This document shows, piece after piece, positions 1 to 14,600 of a stretch of 64,000 bases of DNA. Each line of letters opens with the position of its first letter. Position 1 is the stretch's first letter. The notes beneath the pieces were generated by a model, which worked only from the letters and a program-made list of their open reading frames with translations, was not told the origin of the DNA and searched no databases. Location: contig OY754469.1 in NCBI GenBank assembly GCA_963575645.1, positions 21,594,001 through 21,658,000 of the forward strand, in the 5' to 3' direction. Origin of the DNA: Xanthostigma xanthostigma (lineage: Eukaryota > Arthropoda > Insecta > Raphidioptera > Raphidiidae). The position numbers and the translations under genes were made by a program.

Positions 1-811
1 CACTATAAAAAGTACACTATTATTATATAAAAAACAACTATGGCATGTATCTCTTTTACGCATGCGCCGATTTTCCCCAAAAAATTTACAAAAATTTCTA
101 GTAAAAATAGATAGAGTAAAAACCGTTTTAAAAACTATATTATTATTATATAAAACATCATTATAAGAGATATATTCTTTTACGCATGCGCCGATGTTCC
201 CCAAAAACAATAGGCCACTTCATATTTGCATATCAAACATCCTCCCAAAATTTGGTTTCAATCCGCTTATCCTTGGTGTCGGAATGATAAGAAATGTCAA
301 AAGTGACGTTTGCAACTGTCAAAGTATTATGTTCTAATAATAATTAGTTATTCCAATACTTAACTTAGAAGGCGTTGCATTTCACAAAATACTAATGTCA
401 AAAAATTGAATTAAACATTAGAAATGCAGCCGTTTTCATGTTAAGACAAGACATACGTTATTTTCTAATTTCCATGTACGGCAAACAAAGACGACCGACC
501 GCGTCGCGTCATGCATTAGACAACATTGCATTTATACAGCTATTTTTCTATATAAATTTGTATAAAAAAACTGTTTAGGCAAATTCTGTTATACGAAATC
601 TATGTAAAATGTTCTCCTCTTTCGTTTAAGATTGGTTTCAAACCGATCTGATTTAAATTGAGCGAGAAATTAGCAAAAAGCACGCACAGGGTCAGGCGGA
701 ACGTTACGCGTTAGGAACGTTACGTTACACTTTTTCGTGCATGCAGTCGGTGTTTTATCAATTTATAAGATTGGTGATTCATCAATTTAATAGACGTTAT
801 CACGTCAATAA
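1..811 (+). repeat. Copy A of an ~810-bp interspersed element
   Basis: Nearly identical, in inverse orientation, to 5864-6698. Begins CACTATAAAAAGTACACTAT and ends near GACGTTATCACGTCAATAA. It may extend left of the window. No coding frame. Confidence 0.8.
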
Positions 812-1134
812 CAAAACTTAGAGAAAAATATTAACAATTTATAAGTATGAAAATCATTTAAAATGATATCTAAGTATAATAATAATAAGCAAAATGACAA
901 CCTTATGGTTATTGATACAGTTTAGAATTGTTGAAACAATTTCCAGTACTTTTTGAAATTTTATTACAAATTGTAATCTACAATAAAAATAAAACCAAAC
1001 GTTAAGAATCAAAAGTAAAACAAGTTTTTGGTATGAAAACTAAAATACGAAACAAATCATGCTTTAAACTTTGAATTTAAAGAACCAAAAAACTAAAAAG
1101 AATCGTCTGTCGCACAGATGGCATTATTTACAAA

Positions 1135-1262
1135 AATCGATTAAAATGTGTAATTTTTATAATCGATTCATTAAAAATCGATTATTTTCATAAATAAAAT
1201 CGATTACAAGAAATCGATTATAAGAAAAAAATAATCGATTAAAATAAAAATCGATTATTTTT
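1135..1262. repeat. Cluster of AATCGATT words
   Basis: About nine ATCGATT motifs in 130 bp, spaced 10-20 bp apart in AT-rich sequence. Probably part of a degraded DNA element; downstream (1265-1697) GGGCGGC-rich words and a CCGTCACTGG end look like a decayed hAT copy. Confidence 0.4.
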
Positions 1263-1914
1263 TCACATCCCTACCGTGAGGCCCGGGCCAGGGGCGGCAA
1301 AATTTTTGAAATGGCAAAATTTTAGAGGCGAAAAGTAAAGACAATCAATTTCAAAAATTGGTTCTGATTAGTTTTCATAAAAAATTTTCTATAGAATATA
1401 ATATTATAATTCAATTCATTAATTTACTTCTCAATCTGTATGGGTATGATGTTAATTTTTTAATAGATCAATTATAGTCTTTATCGAGTAGCTCACTTTC
1501 TGTTCCTTTAGTGAGATTAATTTATAACTTATTTATGTCATGTTTATTAGTTAGGTATATTTAAAAATTATATTTCAATAAATAAAGTTATTTTTAAATA
1601 AAAATATTGGATCAAAATTAATGAAATTCATTTTATCAAAAAGGGCGGCGCATCGAATGAGGCCTAGGGCGGCAGCAAGCCTAAATCCGTCACTGGTTAT
1701 ATTGCCATCTTGCAACCTTATTGCGCTGCATCTGTGGATAAAAGTAAAAATACTAATATCGCTATTAAAAAATAGGGGTTGGTGGTAGAACGGTGAAAAT
1801 GTAGGGTTATAAGTATTTTTTAATGGCAAATCATAAAAAAATTAAAAAAAACTTTTGTCCAAAAAATAAAAAAAAATTCTGGAGAGGGCCACCCTTATTA
1901 CCTAGGGGTATAAA

Positions 1915-2395
1915 AAATAGCCTACGACCTATTCTCAGACCTACCAAGTATACACAACAAATTTCATAAAAATCGGTCAAGCCGTTTCGCAGGAGTTCGA
2001 TAACAAACACTGTGAAACGAGATTTTTATCTCTATATATATAAAATTCTCGTGTCACAGTTTTCGTTGCCATACTCCTCCGAAACGGCTTGACCGATTTT
2101 GATGACATTTTTTGTGCTTATCCGGTATCTATGAGAATCGGCCAACATCTATTTTTCATCCCCCTAAATGTTAGGGGTAGTCCACCCCTAAATTTTTTTT
2201 CTTCCTTCCCCATTCGTTCTTTTGCACCGGGCACGACGGCGCAGCCGGAGTGCTCCACATACACACATATAAGTCCATGTATATTTTAAAATAAATAAAA
2301 TAGATAGATAGATGTTCCAATTAAATTGTTTTATTATTTCACTTTATACGTAGCGAAGCACGTACAGGGCCGCTAGTATTATATAGATTAAGCAC
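1915..2395. repeat. Inverted pair of an insect interspersed repeat
   Basis: GGTCAAGCCGTTTCGCAGGA (minus sense) and TCCTCCGAAACGGCTTGACC (plus sense) face each other around 2037 at a TATATATA tract. The right copy continues to GGGCCGCTAGTATT. I know this type of sequence as a common SINE/LINE-related repeat in insects. Confidence 0.5.
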
Positions 2396-2606
2396 ATATA
2401 GATATAATGTTCCGACCAGAATCGAGTATCGCAACGCGAGGAATAGATGACGCTAGGGAGTTCTGTCCGACCAATATCGAGTACAGCAGCCAAAGAACAG
2501 ACAGGAACGAAAGGGATAGACAGCGCTAGTATTGAGTACTTATTGCAATTTGCAACGTAATGAATAGATGTCGCTATCGCTATGTTGTTGGTGTCCTCAA
2601 AAGACC

Positions 2607-3290
2607 CATGAAGTCTGTAACCAGGAGACCCAGCTCGAAAGTAACGGTGTACCCATATACTTTTATTCTATATTGAGCATAGGACTAAAATCGCAATCGA
2701 ACCATTAGGGTGCAAATTTATACTTCTGTCTTTTTTTAAGCACTGGCGTATCCAGGAGGGCAAGCACGGGGGACACGACTTAAGAAATTTCTAATTTGCC
2801 CCCTCCTGGGCCAAAAGCTGGGTGCGCCTATGTTAACGTCATAGAAAAAGACAAAGTTTTTGAAACAGAGGTACTTTAATCAGATTGAATGCAAGTACAT
2901 CAACCAATCCTATTATCGGAGAAATCAGGGAATTACAACAAAGAAAGAGACGAAGATATATTTTCGATACGCTTTGTTGCCTTCACTCACCGCACATTGA
3001 ATAGAAAGACAATGATTCATATAGTAGATCATTGAATATATGGGTGGGCCGATATCTGTCGCATGAACCAATATGGCGTCAGCTACTGGGTAACGCATAC
3101 ATGTTCATGGCTTACATGTGTGTAGTGTCTGTGAAGCTAAACAAGTTTGGTAACTATGGCGAAAACAGGTGGAAAGAACTGAAGTTTTCCCAGGCAGTAA
3201 TAACGGCGCCATCTAGCGTTCGCCAGAAAACGGCCCATCTCGAAACACGGCAAGCATAGGAAGCTAGGTCTTCTGGTTACAGACTTCATG
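2607..3290. mobile_element. Candidate MITE with 18-bp perfect terminal inverted repeats
   Basis: Ends CATGAAGTCTGTAACCAG and CTGGTTACAGACTTCATG. The inner part near 2930-3010 matches, inverted, a stretch at 63797-63895 (CTCAATGTGCGGTG...). The 75-aa frame at 3032 inside it is not convincing. Confidence 0.6.
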
Positions 3291-3849
3291 TTGATTTCCA
3301 TATAAATAACGACATTCCATCCAATACTTTATTATATTGTTCCTCCAAAATAAAGTTTATGGTCCCTTCTTGGAGCTTTACAAGCCGAATGAAATTCAGG
3401 TGTCACGATGCCGTCATAAATATGATATGATTTTACGTGACTGCCAAGGACATTATACAGAATTTCCAGACTTCTGAACATAACTTTGATTCGATTAAAG
3501 ATTTTTTTGCGTCTAACTAGTTTTTTTGGGGCGATTCTAGCCAAAATAAAAAATAATTAGAACTGAAGCTCTGAATCTACCTCCATTCAACTAAAAAAAT
3601 TCAATATTTCATAAAAGAGTTTGGTAGCACGCCTAAACGCATCCTTTATTTTTAATTTAAGACCAGTACGGAGCCTGTAACATCAAAAATAAAGTCGCGA
3701 CAACGTAAAGAGTGGTCTGTACATTGAGTATTATTTTTTGCCTGTAACGGATACATTTGAATCCCATATATTATATTATCAGTGTTTTGTGTGCAGTGGA
3801 AAGATGTATTTAGGCGTCAATGAGAGAGCCTTCTAAAGAAAATATTTTT

Positions 3850-3855
3850 TTTATT
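3850..3855 (-). terminator. candidate poly(A) signal for spd-2
   Basis: On the minus strand AATAAA lies about 190 bp past the stop codon of the last exon. Such hexamers are frequent in AT-rich DNA, so this is only a candidate. Confidence 0.3.
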
Positions 3856-4043
3856 ATAGTTAGTGTATAAAAAATATTAAGTACAATATCATAAGACATT
3901 ATGGTTATAAAACAAGTACAAATCGCTAAAAGAAAACACTTTAACACAGTTAAAAATCATTAATAATTAATTAAATGAATTATAACGAAATATATTACAC
4001 GCACCAAGTGACTGTCTTAAATTATTTAAATTATTATTAAGAA

Positions 4044-7000
4044 TTAGTATTTTTTGTTTCTTGGAATTATCGTATGAATGTTCACATTTAGTGCCATCAC
4101 TTCGTTTTCAACATAGATCTGAAAAAATTAAAAGTTAAATAAATAAAAAGCGAAATATAGAGGAGACCATAGAGTATAGAAATGACAAATATTGATATAC
4201 AGTGGAGACTCCATTATCCTGACCTCACTTATATAACTCCATATATAACATTCTGAAAAATTGTGAGCCTATGGGCTATGTGCACGGAGGCGGAGTTACA
4301 AATTTTTCGATGCGAGCGTTTGTGGTGAGCACTAGGGGAAACTTCGATCTCCAGTTTTCCGTATGTCAGTGAGCAATGTTTATTAAAAGTGAAAGTAGTT
4401 ATAATTTTATAAAGTTTCTTAATTACAAAGAAAACATAGGAAAACTAAGCGATCTGGAAGTGCTTGTTGTGTTCCAGGCTGTTGCGCTGATGGCGATTTA
4501 AGTAAAATAAAGACAATTGGCGTCCTAATTTGACGTTCCGCTGTCAGTGTAAACAAATTAACATATTCAGTTTTTATTACATTTTTTTTTTGACACATCA
4601 TGGCCAACTAAAACTTTTGACTTATCACTATAGAAACATGTCGCGATTTCCATAAAAAGTTAGTTCAATAATTCTCTATTACCCACTAGCGGCGCTAATA
4701 GGCTTCGTGCACACAGCCCATACATCTAATGGATAAACTTAGGACAGCATGTCATGATCATTCAACATAATTTAATGATATACACAAAACATCAGCGTAT
4801 AAAAAACCGTTTACGTATATTGCATCAAATCTGTGAAATGATCATATATTTACAATAAATTACTGGCAAAGCAACTGGTGTAGTTATTATTTTAGATTCT
4901 TTATAATGTAAAAGTTTTTATATATAGCTAGGTGGAAGATTCACGTAGGTTGAACCTTGCCATTTGTACGTTTTTTAATGTGCAATAAAGCATCAAAATA
5001 ATTATTATATGGATCAGCCTTATCAACCGAGTTCGGTCACGTTGCGAAATAAATTTTTGAAAAATTGATTTCATAATGACCTTAGATTGCGAAAGTGTAA
5101 TTAGTTTTTCAGTCAAAATATTCTTGAACTTATTATGGTGAAACACTTGTCAATGGTGTGGAAGAACGAAGGAGATTAAAGAGGAGAACGAACTGCTATG
5201 CATTTAGCATTGGTCGCTTGAGAGAAAATACGACGGTAAACCAAGTGGCACTGGAAGCGTCCTCGAACCTGCGCACAGTATGAAAAGCGGCATTTTGCAC
5301 AGAATAACACGTTCGCGACATGCGCAGATTACCCTGAATGGTTTTCCGCGCACGTTCGAGTACGCCTGAAGCGCTGTATTTTCTCTCAACTTAAAGCTCT
5401 CAGTTCGGTCTTCTCCTCTTTAATTGCCTTGGGAAGAACTAAACGTGGTGAAACAATAGAGTTGAGGTTATGTATTCAAATAAGTACAGGACATATTGTA
5501 TTTTTCTTTTAAATTTAGTTCTCTCGACTAACCTTAAGTACAACTGTTCTAACATATGGTGGTACTGTCCTGCTACATTCAACTTCAACTATTGAAGTTG
5601 CTTGTGGCGTTATCAATCCCTCTACTGGCGAAACATATAATATACCCGATGGCTCTGTTCTTACTTCGTAATGCATTTCTCGAGAATGAAGTGAGATAAT
5701 TAAAACAGAGTCACGCATTTTATTCGGTATTGTCAGTAGTATTTCAGATGGTTCAATTCGGCACCAACCAGCGCTATGGCGACGTGGACATTCTAAAACT
5801 GAACTGAAAAGAGATAAAACGTCATATTACGGTCGATACAAAAAATTCCCGAAAAATTTTATTTATTGACGTGATAACGTCTTATAAATTGATGAATCAC
5901 CAATCTTATAAATTGATAAAACACCGGCTGCATGCACGAAAAAGTGTAACGTTCCTAACGGTCGTAACGTTCCTAACGCGTAACGTTCCGCCTGACCCTG
6001 TGCGTGCTTTTTGCTAATTTCTCGCTCAATTTAAATCAGATCGGTTTGAAACCAGTCTTAAACGAAAGAGGAGAACATTTTACATAGATTTCGTATAACA
6101 GAATTTGCCTAAACAGTTTTTTTATACAAATTTATATAGAAAAATAGTTGTATAAATGCAATGTTGTGAGTTGTCTAATCTAATGCATGACGCGACGCGG
6201 TCGGTCGTCTTTGTTTGCCGTACATGGAAATTAGAAAATAACGTATGTCTTGTCTTAACATGAAAACGGCTGCATTTCTAATGTTTAATTCAATTTTTTG
6301 ACATTAGTATTTTGTGAAATGCAACGCCTTCTAAGTTAAGTATTGGAATAACTAATTATTATTAGAACATAATACTTTGACAGTTGCAAACGTCACTTTT
6401 GACATTTCTTATCATTCCGACACAAAGGATAAGCGGATTGAAACCAAATTTTGGGAGGATGTTTGATATGCAAATATGAAGTGGCCTATTGTTTTTGGGG
6501 AACATCGGCGCATGCGTAAAAGAATATATCTCTTATAATGATGTTTTATATAATAATAATATAGTTTTTAAAACGGTTTTTACTCTATCTATTTTTACTA
6601 GAAATTTTTGTAAATTTTTTGGGGAAAATCGGCGCATGCGCAAAAGAGATACATGCCATAGTTGTTTTTTGTATAATAATAGTGTACTTTTTATAGTGTT
6701 TTATTATTCTACTTAATAAAATTTACCTAAATTTGAAGCGAAAGATGCAATATCATAGATTCGAATTATTATAATTTTTATATAAATTTAGGTTATGTAT
6801 TACGGAATACGTTATCACGTAAAACTATCGTCCGTAAACCGACTTTACAGACAACCAATTTTTTTTAACTACAAATATGTTTATCGAGATTTTAGATATA
6901 GGGATATCCATTCAATTCACAATCTTAAAAAATCCTAAGCTCTAGAAATATGTTTTCGAGTGCGCTGAATACAAACTGACACCTTCCAACATTACGTAGT

Positions 7001-8673
7001 TTTCGACTATTTTTTTATTTCTAAAAAAAATGCACAAAAGTTAAACATGGAACATGTTTGTGAATTCAATGGATATCCCTCTATCTAAAATCTCGCTAAA
7101 CATATCTGTAGCTACAAATCTATTTGTTTTTAGGCTATGCGTCCATTGACACTTTTTCTTAGTGACCTTTAAACAATAAAATAAAACCATTTTCGATCAA
7201 TTTAACCGAGAACCAAATCCCATAAGGTTTGTGAGGGATCCTTTAAGTGATAGTATCAAATTTTGTAAGTACCTTGGAAAATTTACTAAAGTTGATTGAT
7301 CCTCATTGAAAGACATAAAAACGCAAGTTTCATCAGTCAAACCGCCAGCGACGGCCATTAACGTCATATCAGGATTACGTTCAACAGTTAAATTTACTTC
7401 ACGCATAGATAATTCTTCACATAATAAATTAAATGAAGAATGACCCTGTTCTTTGAATAACCGTATCCATTCAGGCTCACGTTCTCCAGGGAACTGATCG
7501 CAGATTGAAAACAACGAATTTTTTGTATTTTCATTAATCATTTTATATAATCTGTAATAAAATAACACTGATTTAATTGGATGCTTTACTGCATTTTTTT
7601 GTAACTGGGCTTCAAGTTTGACTATTAACGCTTTATCCTCTTTAAAAATAGATTTAACGTACTAGGAACTTAGAAAGCATCACTAACAGCAGTAAATCTA
7701 TATAAATGAAACTGTTCATTTGTTCAAAACCTTAAATCTCTTAAGTTCTTCACCAATTGCTCTGAAATTTTGACACAACACTGCATTTGAATACGCATAT
7801 TTTTTATAGACCTATTTATAGATGTCACACTTGTGACAGATGAAAACATGCTCTTTTGAAAAACAGCGCCATCTGTTGAATGTAACAGCAATATACGCAA
7901 TATGCCAAATAGCGTGCTTCATGACAGCTAGTGTCACTTCAATGTTTCAGATTGCAATGTTAAATTGATTTTTTTAGATCTAAACACGGGTAGTTTCTCA
8001 CATGGACAATTATATGTCGCGTGTTCTAGGGTCGGCAACCAGACAATTTCTATTATCGACACAGCCAATGGAACAACAACAAATATTGTATATCTACAAA
8101 CATTACGAAATTAAACATATTAGAAACGTGTGCTTTCACTTTCTTTCTTTTCCATTAAACCAGACTTAACCACAGCAACGCGTGGTCCGGGTACAGCTAG
8201 TTTGGAATAAAATTACATCTGATTTTTAATAAGCTCAAAAATAAATTTTGAAATAATTATATATGCCCTACCATCTGTATAAAATGCGTTTTAGCTCAGG
8301 ACTGACTCGTGATGTCACATCTTTCACGCGCTGTCTGTGACGCACAAAAAAACATCTCAATATTAGTTGAGTGATTCTCTTGTTATAAGTTACTATACAA
8401 TCCAGAAACTTTCTATTATAACATGTTAGGATAAGAAAAAAAAAAAAAATAAATAAAATACCATAAAATACCTTCGTATTCTGTGGCGTACAATTTCCGC
8501 AGCAAACATAATGTTCACCGAAGCAACTAAACAGATGTCCCTCGTTTCCATAAGTTTCTTCAAATCTCCACTTTTTGGGCTAAAACAAATGTTAATTTCT
8601 CCAGTCGAGTTTGGTTCCAAGATTATATTCTGTGGTGAAACAATTAATGATGATTCAAGCAAGGGATTGGAAC
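4044..8673 (-). CDS. spd-2: spd-2 exons 18-21, C-terminal ASH modules and stop
   Basis: Exon 18 (8673-8472) gives SLIVSPQNIILEPNSTGEIN. Exon 19 (7551-7273) is more helical and ends at the strong donor AAG|GTACTT, not at the downstream stop. Exon 20 (5803-5533) holds a further ASH domain (GLITPQATSIVEVECSR). Exon 21 (4118-4044) completes it (IYVENEVMALNVNI) and ends in TAC TAA. If the exon 20 donor AAG|GTTAGT were not used, the frame would stop five codons later; the phase-0 match to exon 21 and its beta-strand content favour splicing. Confidence 0.75.
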
Positions 8674-11600
8674 CTGAAAGGAAGAATTACCAAAACTATA
8701 ACTTCATACAGTAGAACTAATGTATCTTCAACCTGTCGGAACTAATCGACACTTGTATTTTCAACTTTTTCTCCATCCTCACTTCGTGACAGTCATGGAC
8801 CAATCAGAAAGAATCTTTTTTAATTTGAGGTGAAAAGTTGGCTGAGCAGTGTAGGAGACACTGCGTGAGAAGTAGGGACTAAAAACTTGAAAATACGTGA
8901 GTAAAATCAGTCGAAAATAGATGGTGTTGAAAACACATGTATCCGATTGTGTAAGCTTTTATTTCAGAGCTTCGTTCACATTAAGGTCGCTTTAGACTGA
9001 AATCTTGTCGTAACTTGATCATAACCAGTTAAAAAGTGCCTCGTAATAGAGTACACAGATGCTCATCAAAATTGGTCCAACAGTTTTCGACCGATGCAAG
9101 CACAGACAAAAATCCAATAAACACGCTTTTTCAACTACGTGTCAAAGAAAATGTATAAAAAAAAAAAAACAACGTAATTATAGACACAGGTTTCAGTATT
9201 ATTTTATATATTATTAGTTTTGATTAATTATACCTTTTGCAATTATCTGCAATTTAGCAAAAGCCGTTATAGTTCCTACATTTTTGAGCTTAAAAGTTTG
9301 TTCCAATACTTGTTTAGAGCCATCAAAACTGCCAAGAGATAACCACATTTGACCGGAAACGTCACGGGTCGTTCCTTGGATTTCAACACTGACAATACCT
9401 CCATAAGCATATAAGTTAACCTAAAATATATATATATTTAAAAATACATAATAAATTTTAGGGTTATAATAATATATGGTGTGTTTGATCTTTCCAATTT
9501 TGTTGACTTTAGATACTAAATAAGTTCATTTTTACATTGGATTCAAGTCATATCAAATAATAGCAGGCTAACATATTATATCTCAATTTAATTTTCATTG
9601 AGAATTCAAGTTAATGAAAATAGTAGCTTTGCATGAGACCGGATTTGTCGCTAGATTTGTTGTTGGGATTTGTGTTGGTCCAAACGACAGGTCGTGTGTT
9701 TCTTAGATCTTGCTGTCGTTGAAAAACAGCCAGTGGCTGAACTTTGGCTTTTAGTGTTTTAATCCAATTGTTTATTATTATTTGATATAACTATTTATTA
9801 GATATCGTGTCCATCGAGATAATAATTAATAAGAAAATTCGCAGGATTGTGGACAAAAAAATTACATTTATTAATGTACGGCGTTTCGTCTATAGATTTA
9901 TACTTTTTCAAGTAAAATAAAAAATTAAAAACAATTTTCTTATTAATTTGATATAACTTGAATCCAATGTTAATCAAATTGACATACTTCACATGTAAAA
10001 ACAATATGACGGTTGAAATTAAATATAAGTTATTTGAGGATTTTTATTATAAACGGTTTCAATGTAATCGGTTTTGAAGTAATAACTTACCAGCTGTTTT
10101 TTCAAATTATAATTAATTTTTTCATATGGCAAAAATTTAACTTTTCCAATTGCTGGTCCAGTTTCAATTGGAGCAAATATTACTCTTATAGTACGTGTTT
10201 CATTGGCTTGTAAAATTATACACAATTCTGTGGAATTTTCAGCCTGATCATTTCCGAACTGAAAATTAGAACGCAAAATGTATATCTACGGATATCACAG
10301 CTGTTGTCGGAGACTCAGCATAATTGATATAAAGATTAAACAAAAAAAAAAAAAAAAAAAAACACAATGTTAATAAAAAAGAACAATATAGGGATAGAAG
10401 TTCAGATCTGAATCTGGTATCCAGTGATTCTGCCGAAATCAGATCTGGTTCTGGTTTTTACACAATTTGATAGGCTGCCTGCTTATTGCTTAAGGTCATA
10501 CTAACAAACATATCGACCAGAACAACTAATAAGAAAATGTCAGGGAAAGAGAAAGATATTTAAGCCAATTACATTCTTTGGGTGCACAATAGTACACTAG
10601 CTCTCCATATCTACATGTCAATGACAATTTGTAGTGTTCAAATTCGAAATTTTTTGATTTTTTTTATTGATTTATACATACAATTTGTGTTTTCTTTGTT
10701 TTAATAAGAGTTATTTAAGAAATAAACTAATTTATTATTAAATTTTACTTACTTTAAAACCTTTGTTACCTTCAATTTCAGCACGTATTTTGATTCTGTA
10801 AGGAACTTTATTCCTAATAACGAATACATTCACTTTAAATTTATTGGGCTTTACTACTCCCCAAACAAGTTCATTTTTGGTTGTATCGATTGGTAGTTTA
10901 TTATTCTAAAATAAATCAATTTTAATTTTTGTAATGCAGACAAGCCAAAACTGATCACAAATTACCACATATAAATTGTATGCAGGGTGTCTCAGATTGA
11001 ACAGCATAGTGAAATAGGCAAAACAATTTTGAGAAAAATAGTCACTAACTGGAATAACAGATAAGGTGACATGCGCGAAAAAAATTGCTCATATTTGAAC
11101 AATTCAATCAGTGGCGTAACTACACCGTTCGAGGCCTGTGGCAAATTCAACGGATGGGGCCCCCCCAATATAAAGAAGCTCAACCAACAGTAATAGTATT
11201 TTTTATGTATATGTATGTGTATGTATGTTTGTCCACGCATATCTCTGAAATTATTAATTGGATTTTAACCATTCTTTTTAAAGCTGGGTAACTGGGTTAC
11301 AACTTTTTTTATATATGCATTGAAATTTTTAATAATAAATTTTAATTTAATAATAATTTTTTTACTTGTGTATGCAACTAAGTAGGTAACTTAAATAAAT
11401 TAAAGACAAAACTATTTTTTTTTTTTACTAAATGTGTAATAATAAATGTTGGGAGTTGGGATTCTCCTCTGACCGGGGGCCCCTTCCGGCTGAGGGCCCG
11501 TGGCATTTTGCCGACTTGCCACCCTGTAGTTACGCCACTGAATTCAATACGGCCAATATTCGCATGATTCGAGGCTGTCAGACAGGGCCCTCAGAAGGCC

Positions 11601-14600
11601 TCACTCCGCCCGCGTGGGGATTCATAATTGACGCCCCTTATTGGGGATAAACTCACTAGACGATATGTCAAATTGAAAAAACGTTAAAAATCCTAAATAA
11701 CTAATACTGTAAGTGCATTTCACTTCGTACAGAGTGAACTTCAAAAATTCTCTCTTCACATTAAAAAAATCACTCCGCGGAGTAAACTGTTCTCTACAAA
11801 AACAGTTTACCCCGTACGATTTTTCATGGCGTTCTTCTCCTGTCGTACTTATGAATGAGAGAAAAATTTAGTTTCACCGCTGAGCTGAGAGAATTCATTA
11901 AGTCAAAATAATCATTAGTTTATCAATTAGGAAAAATGAATATTTCGAATTCGAATTTCATTAAAAAATAAATAACTACTCGTAAGAGTTTTCACGCAGG
12001 CTTGAGTATGCAAATAAAATTGATATACAGTAGAACGCCGATTATCTGAATTAATGGGGACCGGGGGCGATTCGGATAATCGAAAATTCGGATAAGCGGA
12101 CTTGTAGTGTCTTGCCTCTAGCTTTCAACCATAACAGTTGAAATATATCTGGACTCAGGCGAGTTCCAACTTCGACGTGTGCTGGTACCATTGTAATGTC
12201 TACACGGCAATTGTCACTCGCATTTTTGTATTCTTGCGTCCCCACAAAACTTGTTTTTATTGAAAAATTACTTGGTTTTAATCTTTTATATTACGCTTAG
12301 GACCGATTCGGATAATTGGCGATTCGGTTAATCGGCGTTCTACTGTAATATCAGTTTTATATTTTTTCTATACAGTACAAAAAACATAACACAACTAGGC
12401 CATTTGCCGCCCCTTGAATGTGCCGCCCGCGTGCATCGCATACATCGTACTCTGGGGCGCGAGGGCCCTGCTGTCAGACCTGCGTTTTGTTGTAGTGTGT
12501 TTCATTCGTCATCGTCTGCTACAAAGAGGTTTTAGTTTCCGTTACGTTAGCTGTCAAAATTTTAGTAAAACTAAGGAAGGAAACCTAACCTAACCTCGCG
12601 TTAGCTGCGAATTTGGCGTAAGTCCGCGAGCCCCGTTCGCAAATTGTAATTGCTACCGATCTGATCGTAATGTATTGTATAGTCGGCGTAACAATATTAT
12701 AAAATTACTCCATTTACCTGTAATAAATCAACAGCTCTAGGATTACTGCTGCCACTGCTTGTAAGAGAACTGTACGTTTCTGAGCGAAACAAATTGCCGC
12801 TATGCGTCGGCGATTTGCGCGGCGAAGTTGATACATTTTGTTGCGCAGGTCTTGATGAGAGATAGGAACTCGACGCTACCGGTCCTGTACTTGAGACAGG
12901 TGAAGTGGAAATTGGACTGTAATAAAAATACATAACCAAAAATATATTTTTTTCTCTTTAATATGTCGCTTGATTATCCGGTGAACATTGTAATCCAGCG
13001 TTTTTTTAGGTATTAGTAAACGAGTCGGTTATATTATTAAAAAGTTGAAATAATTGTTTTCCTCTTTTATACAACTTTTAATTAAGACGTTTTAACACTA
13101 ACCGTCTTCTTTTGAGCTGCAACATCACCCGTTAAAAATAAAATAAGTAGACCAAAAATACTCTAAGAATGTTTCGGTAGCATTCCAAATACGTCGATAT
13201 ATCTGATTGGCGTTATGAATAGTTGACATCAAAATGAAATCTACAGATTAATGAGACAGATAATAATTTTAACTTTCATGATTTCTCTGACTTCCACGTT
13301 TTCCAAGTGTGCGGCCACCCTATTATTAACTATTCATCAATTCAATACTTAAATGTTCTATACGCACCAAGGCATATTACGAGAAGGTGACAACGAATTC
13401 TGTCGTCCCCAGCATGCAAGTACACTCTTTTTTGATTTCGATAATGGGGAACGCTTATTTTGAATGTTCATTATGCCCTCTAGTGGAATGTTAAAACCTG
13501 GACCCATGTGTTGACGCAGTTCTAATGTTCTGTAAAACAAAATATTTAAGTGAAGTTTTTCATCCAGATTTCCCTACGATATAGCAAAGTAGTAAATAAA
13601 ATAAAATAAAAATTCGCTGATAATTCAGAAGTTTTTTCGATATTTTTCTGTAAACGCATCTCAGAGAGTGATTCCATCTATTTTCAAAATCAGTATCTAC
13701 AGCTCAAATTTAAAACTTATGATGTTAGACATATTGCATAATTTACAGGAAAATTGATACAATGTTTCCAGCAACTTTAGTTTTCAAAATTCAAAGGCAA
13801 ATAATATAGCTGATGATACGAAACATTCAGCGCGTCAGTCATCTTGCAGTTGTCAAGTTGTTATATTTACCTTGTTGCTTTTTCAGGTGCAATATTTTCA
13901 TCAGGTAAAAAAGACACAGCGACATGACCTCCTTCTCCAGGGTTCAGAGCAAACGAATTTGGTTCAATTACAAATATATTGTCTTCACAAATTTGCTGAT
14001 TGTCTGTTACAACTGCAGTTATTTCAAGTGGCACAATGCCAGCATTTTTCATTTCCAATATTTTATATTCACCTGTGAAAATTCCATTATTTTTTATTCT
14101 TAGTTTTCTAAGAAAAATTGATATTTATCAGAAATTTCTATGTATCGGTTAGTGATGTGCCGGATCGTTAAAAATGTATATCTGCGGATACGGATCTGAA
14201 TACGGATTTTTGGTTTTAAGATCCGCGGATACGGATACGTATCTTAACTTTCTTAGAGTACGCGGCGGTAAATATTGCACATCGACCTTTGGAAAGACAC
14301 TATCTGGTATGGGAAAAAGTTATTGACCTCTTTAAGAGTTAACTCTTATAACAGATTGTCTCTTTCCAAAGATCAATGTGCAATATCTCGTTAAAAAGAT
14401 AGTTTTTTAGTACCTTTGAGTTATGTACTATTGGTATGGTACTCACTACAATAAATGTTTGCAATATAAAGGTGCCAAATACGATTTAAAAAAAATAAAA
14501 AATAATCTGAATGGGATTTAACAGTATTTCTTCATTACCTAATCACCTATATATATGAAATTTCATCTATGAATTGAAAATTAATAAGGTAAAAGATCCG

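Noticed and set aside
3032..3259. 75-aa plus-strand frame
   Set aside because: Lies inside a candidate MITE; no recognisable domain, splice context or codon signal.
5515..5532. Alternative spd-2 C-terminus ending shortly after exon 20
   Set aside because: Donor GTTAGT plus a phase-0 exon at 4118-4044 with proper acceptor and beta-strand content fits better, though the short form may exist.
7197..7272. Extension of spd-2 exon 19 to a TGA stop
   Set aside because: A strong donor AAG|GTACTT at 7273 and phase agreement with exon 20 make this intron sequence.
12587..12597. CCTAACCTAACCT as telomeric (TTAGG) repeat
   Set aside because: Only about 2.5 units; chance in AT-rich insect DNA.
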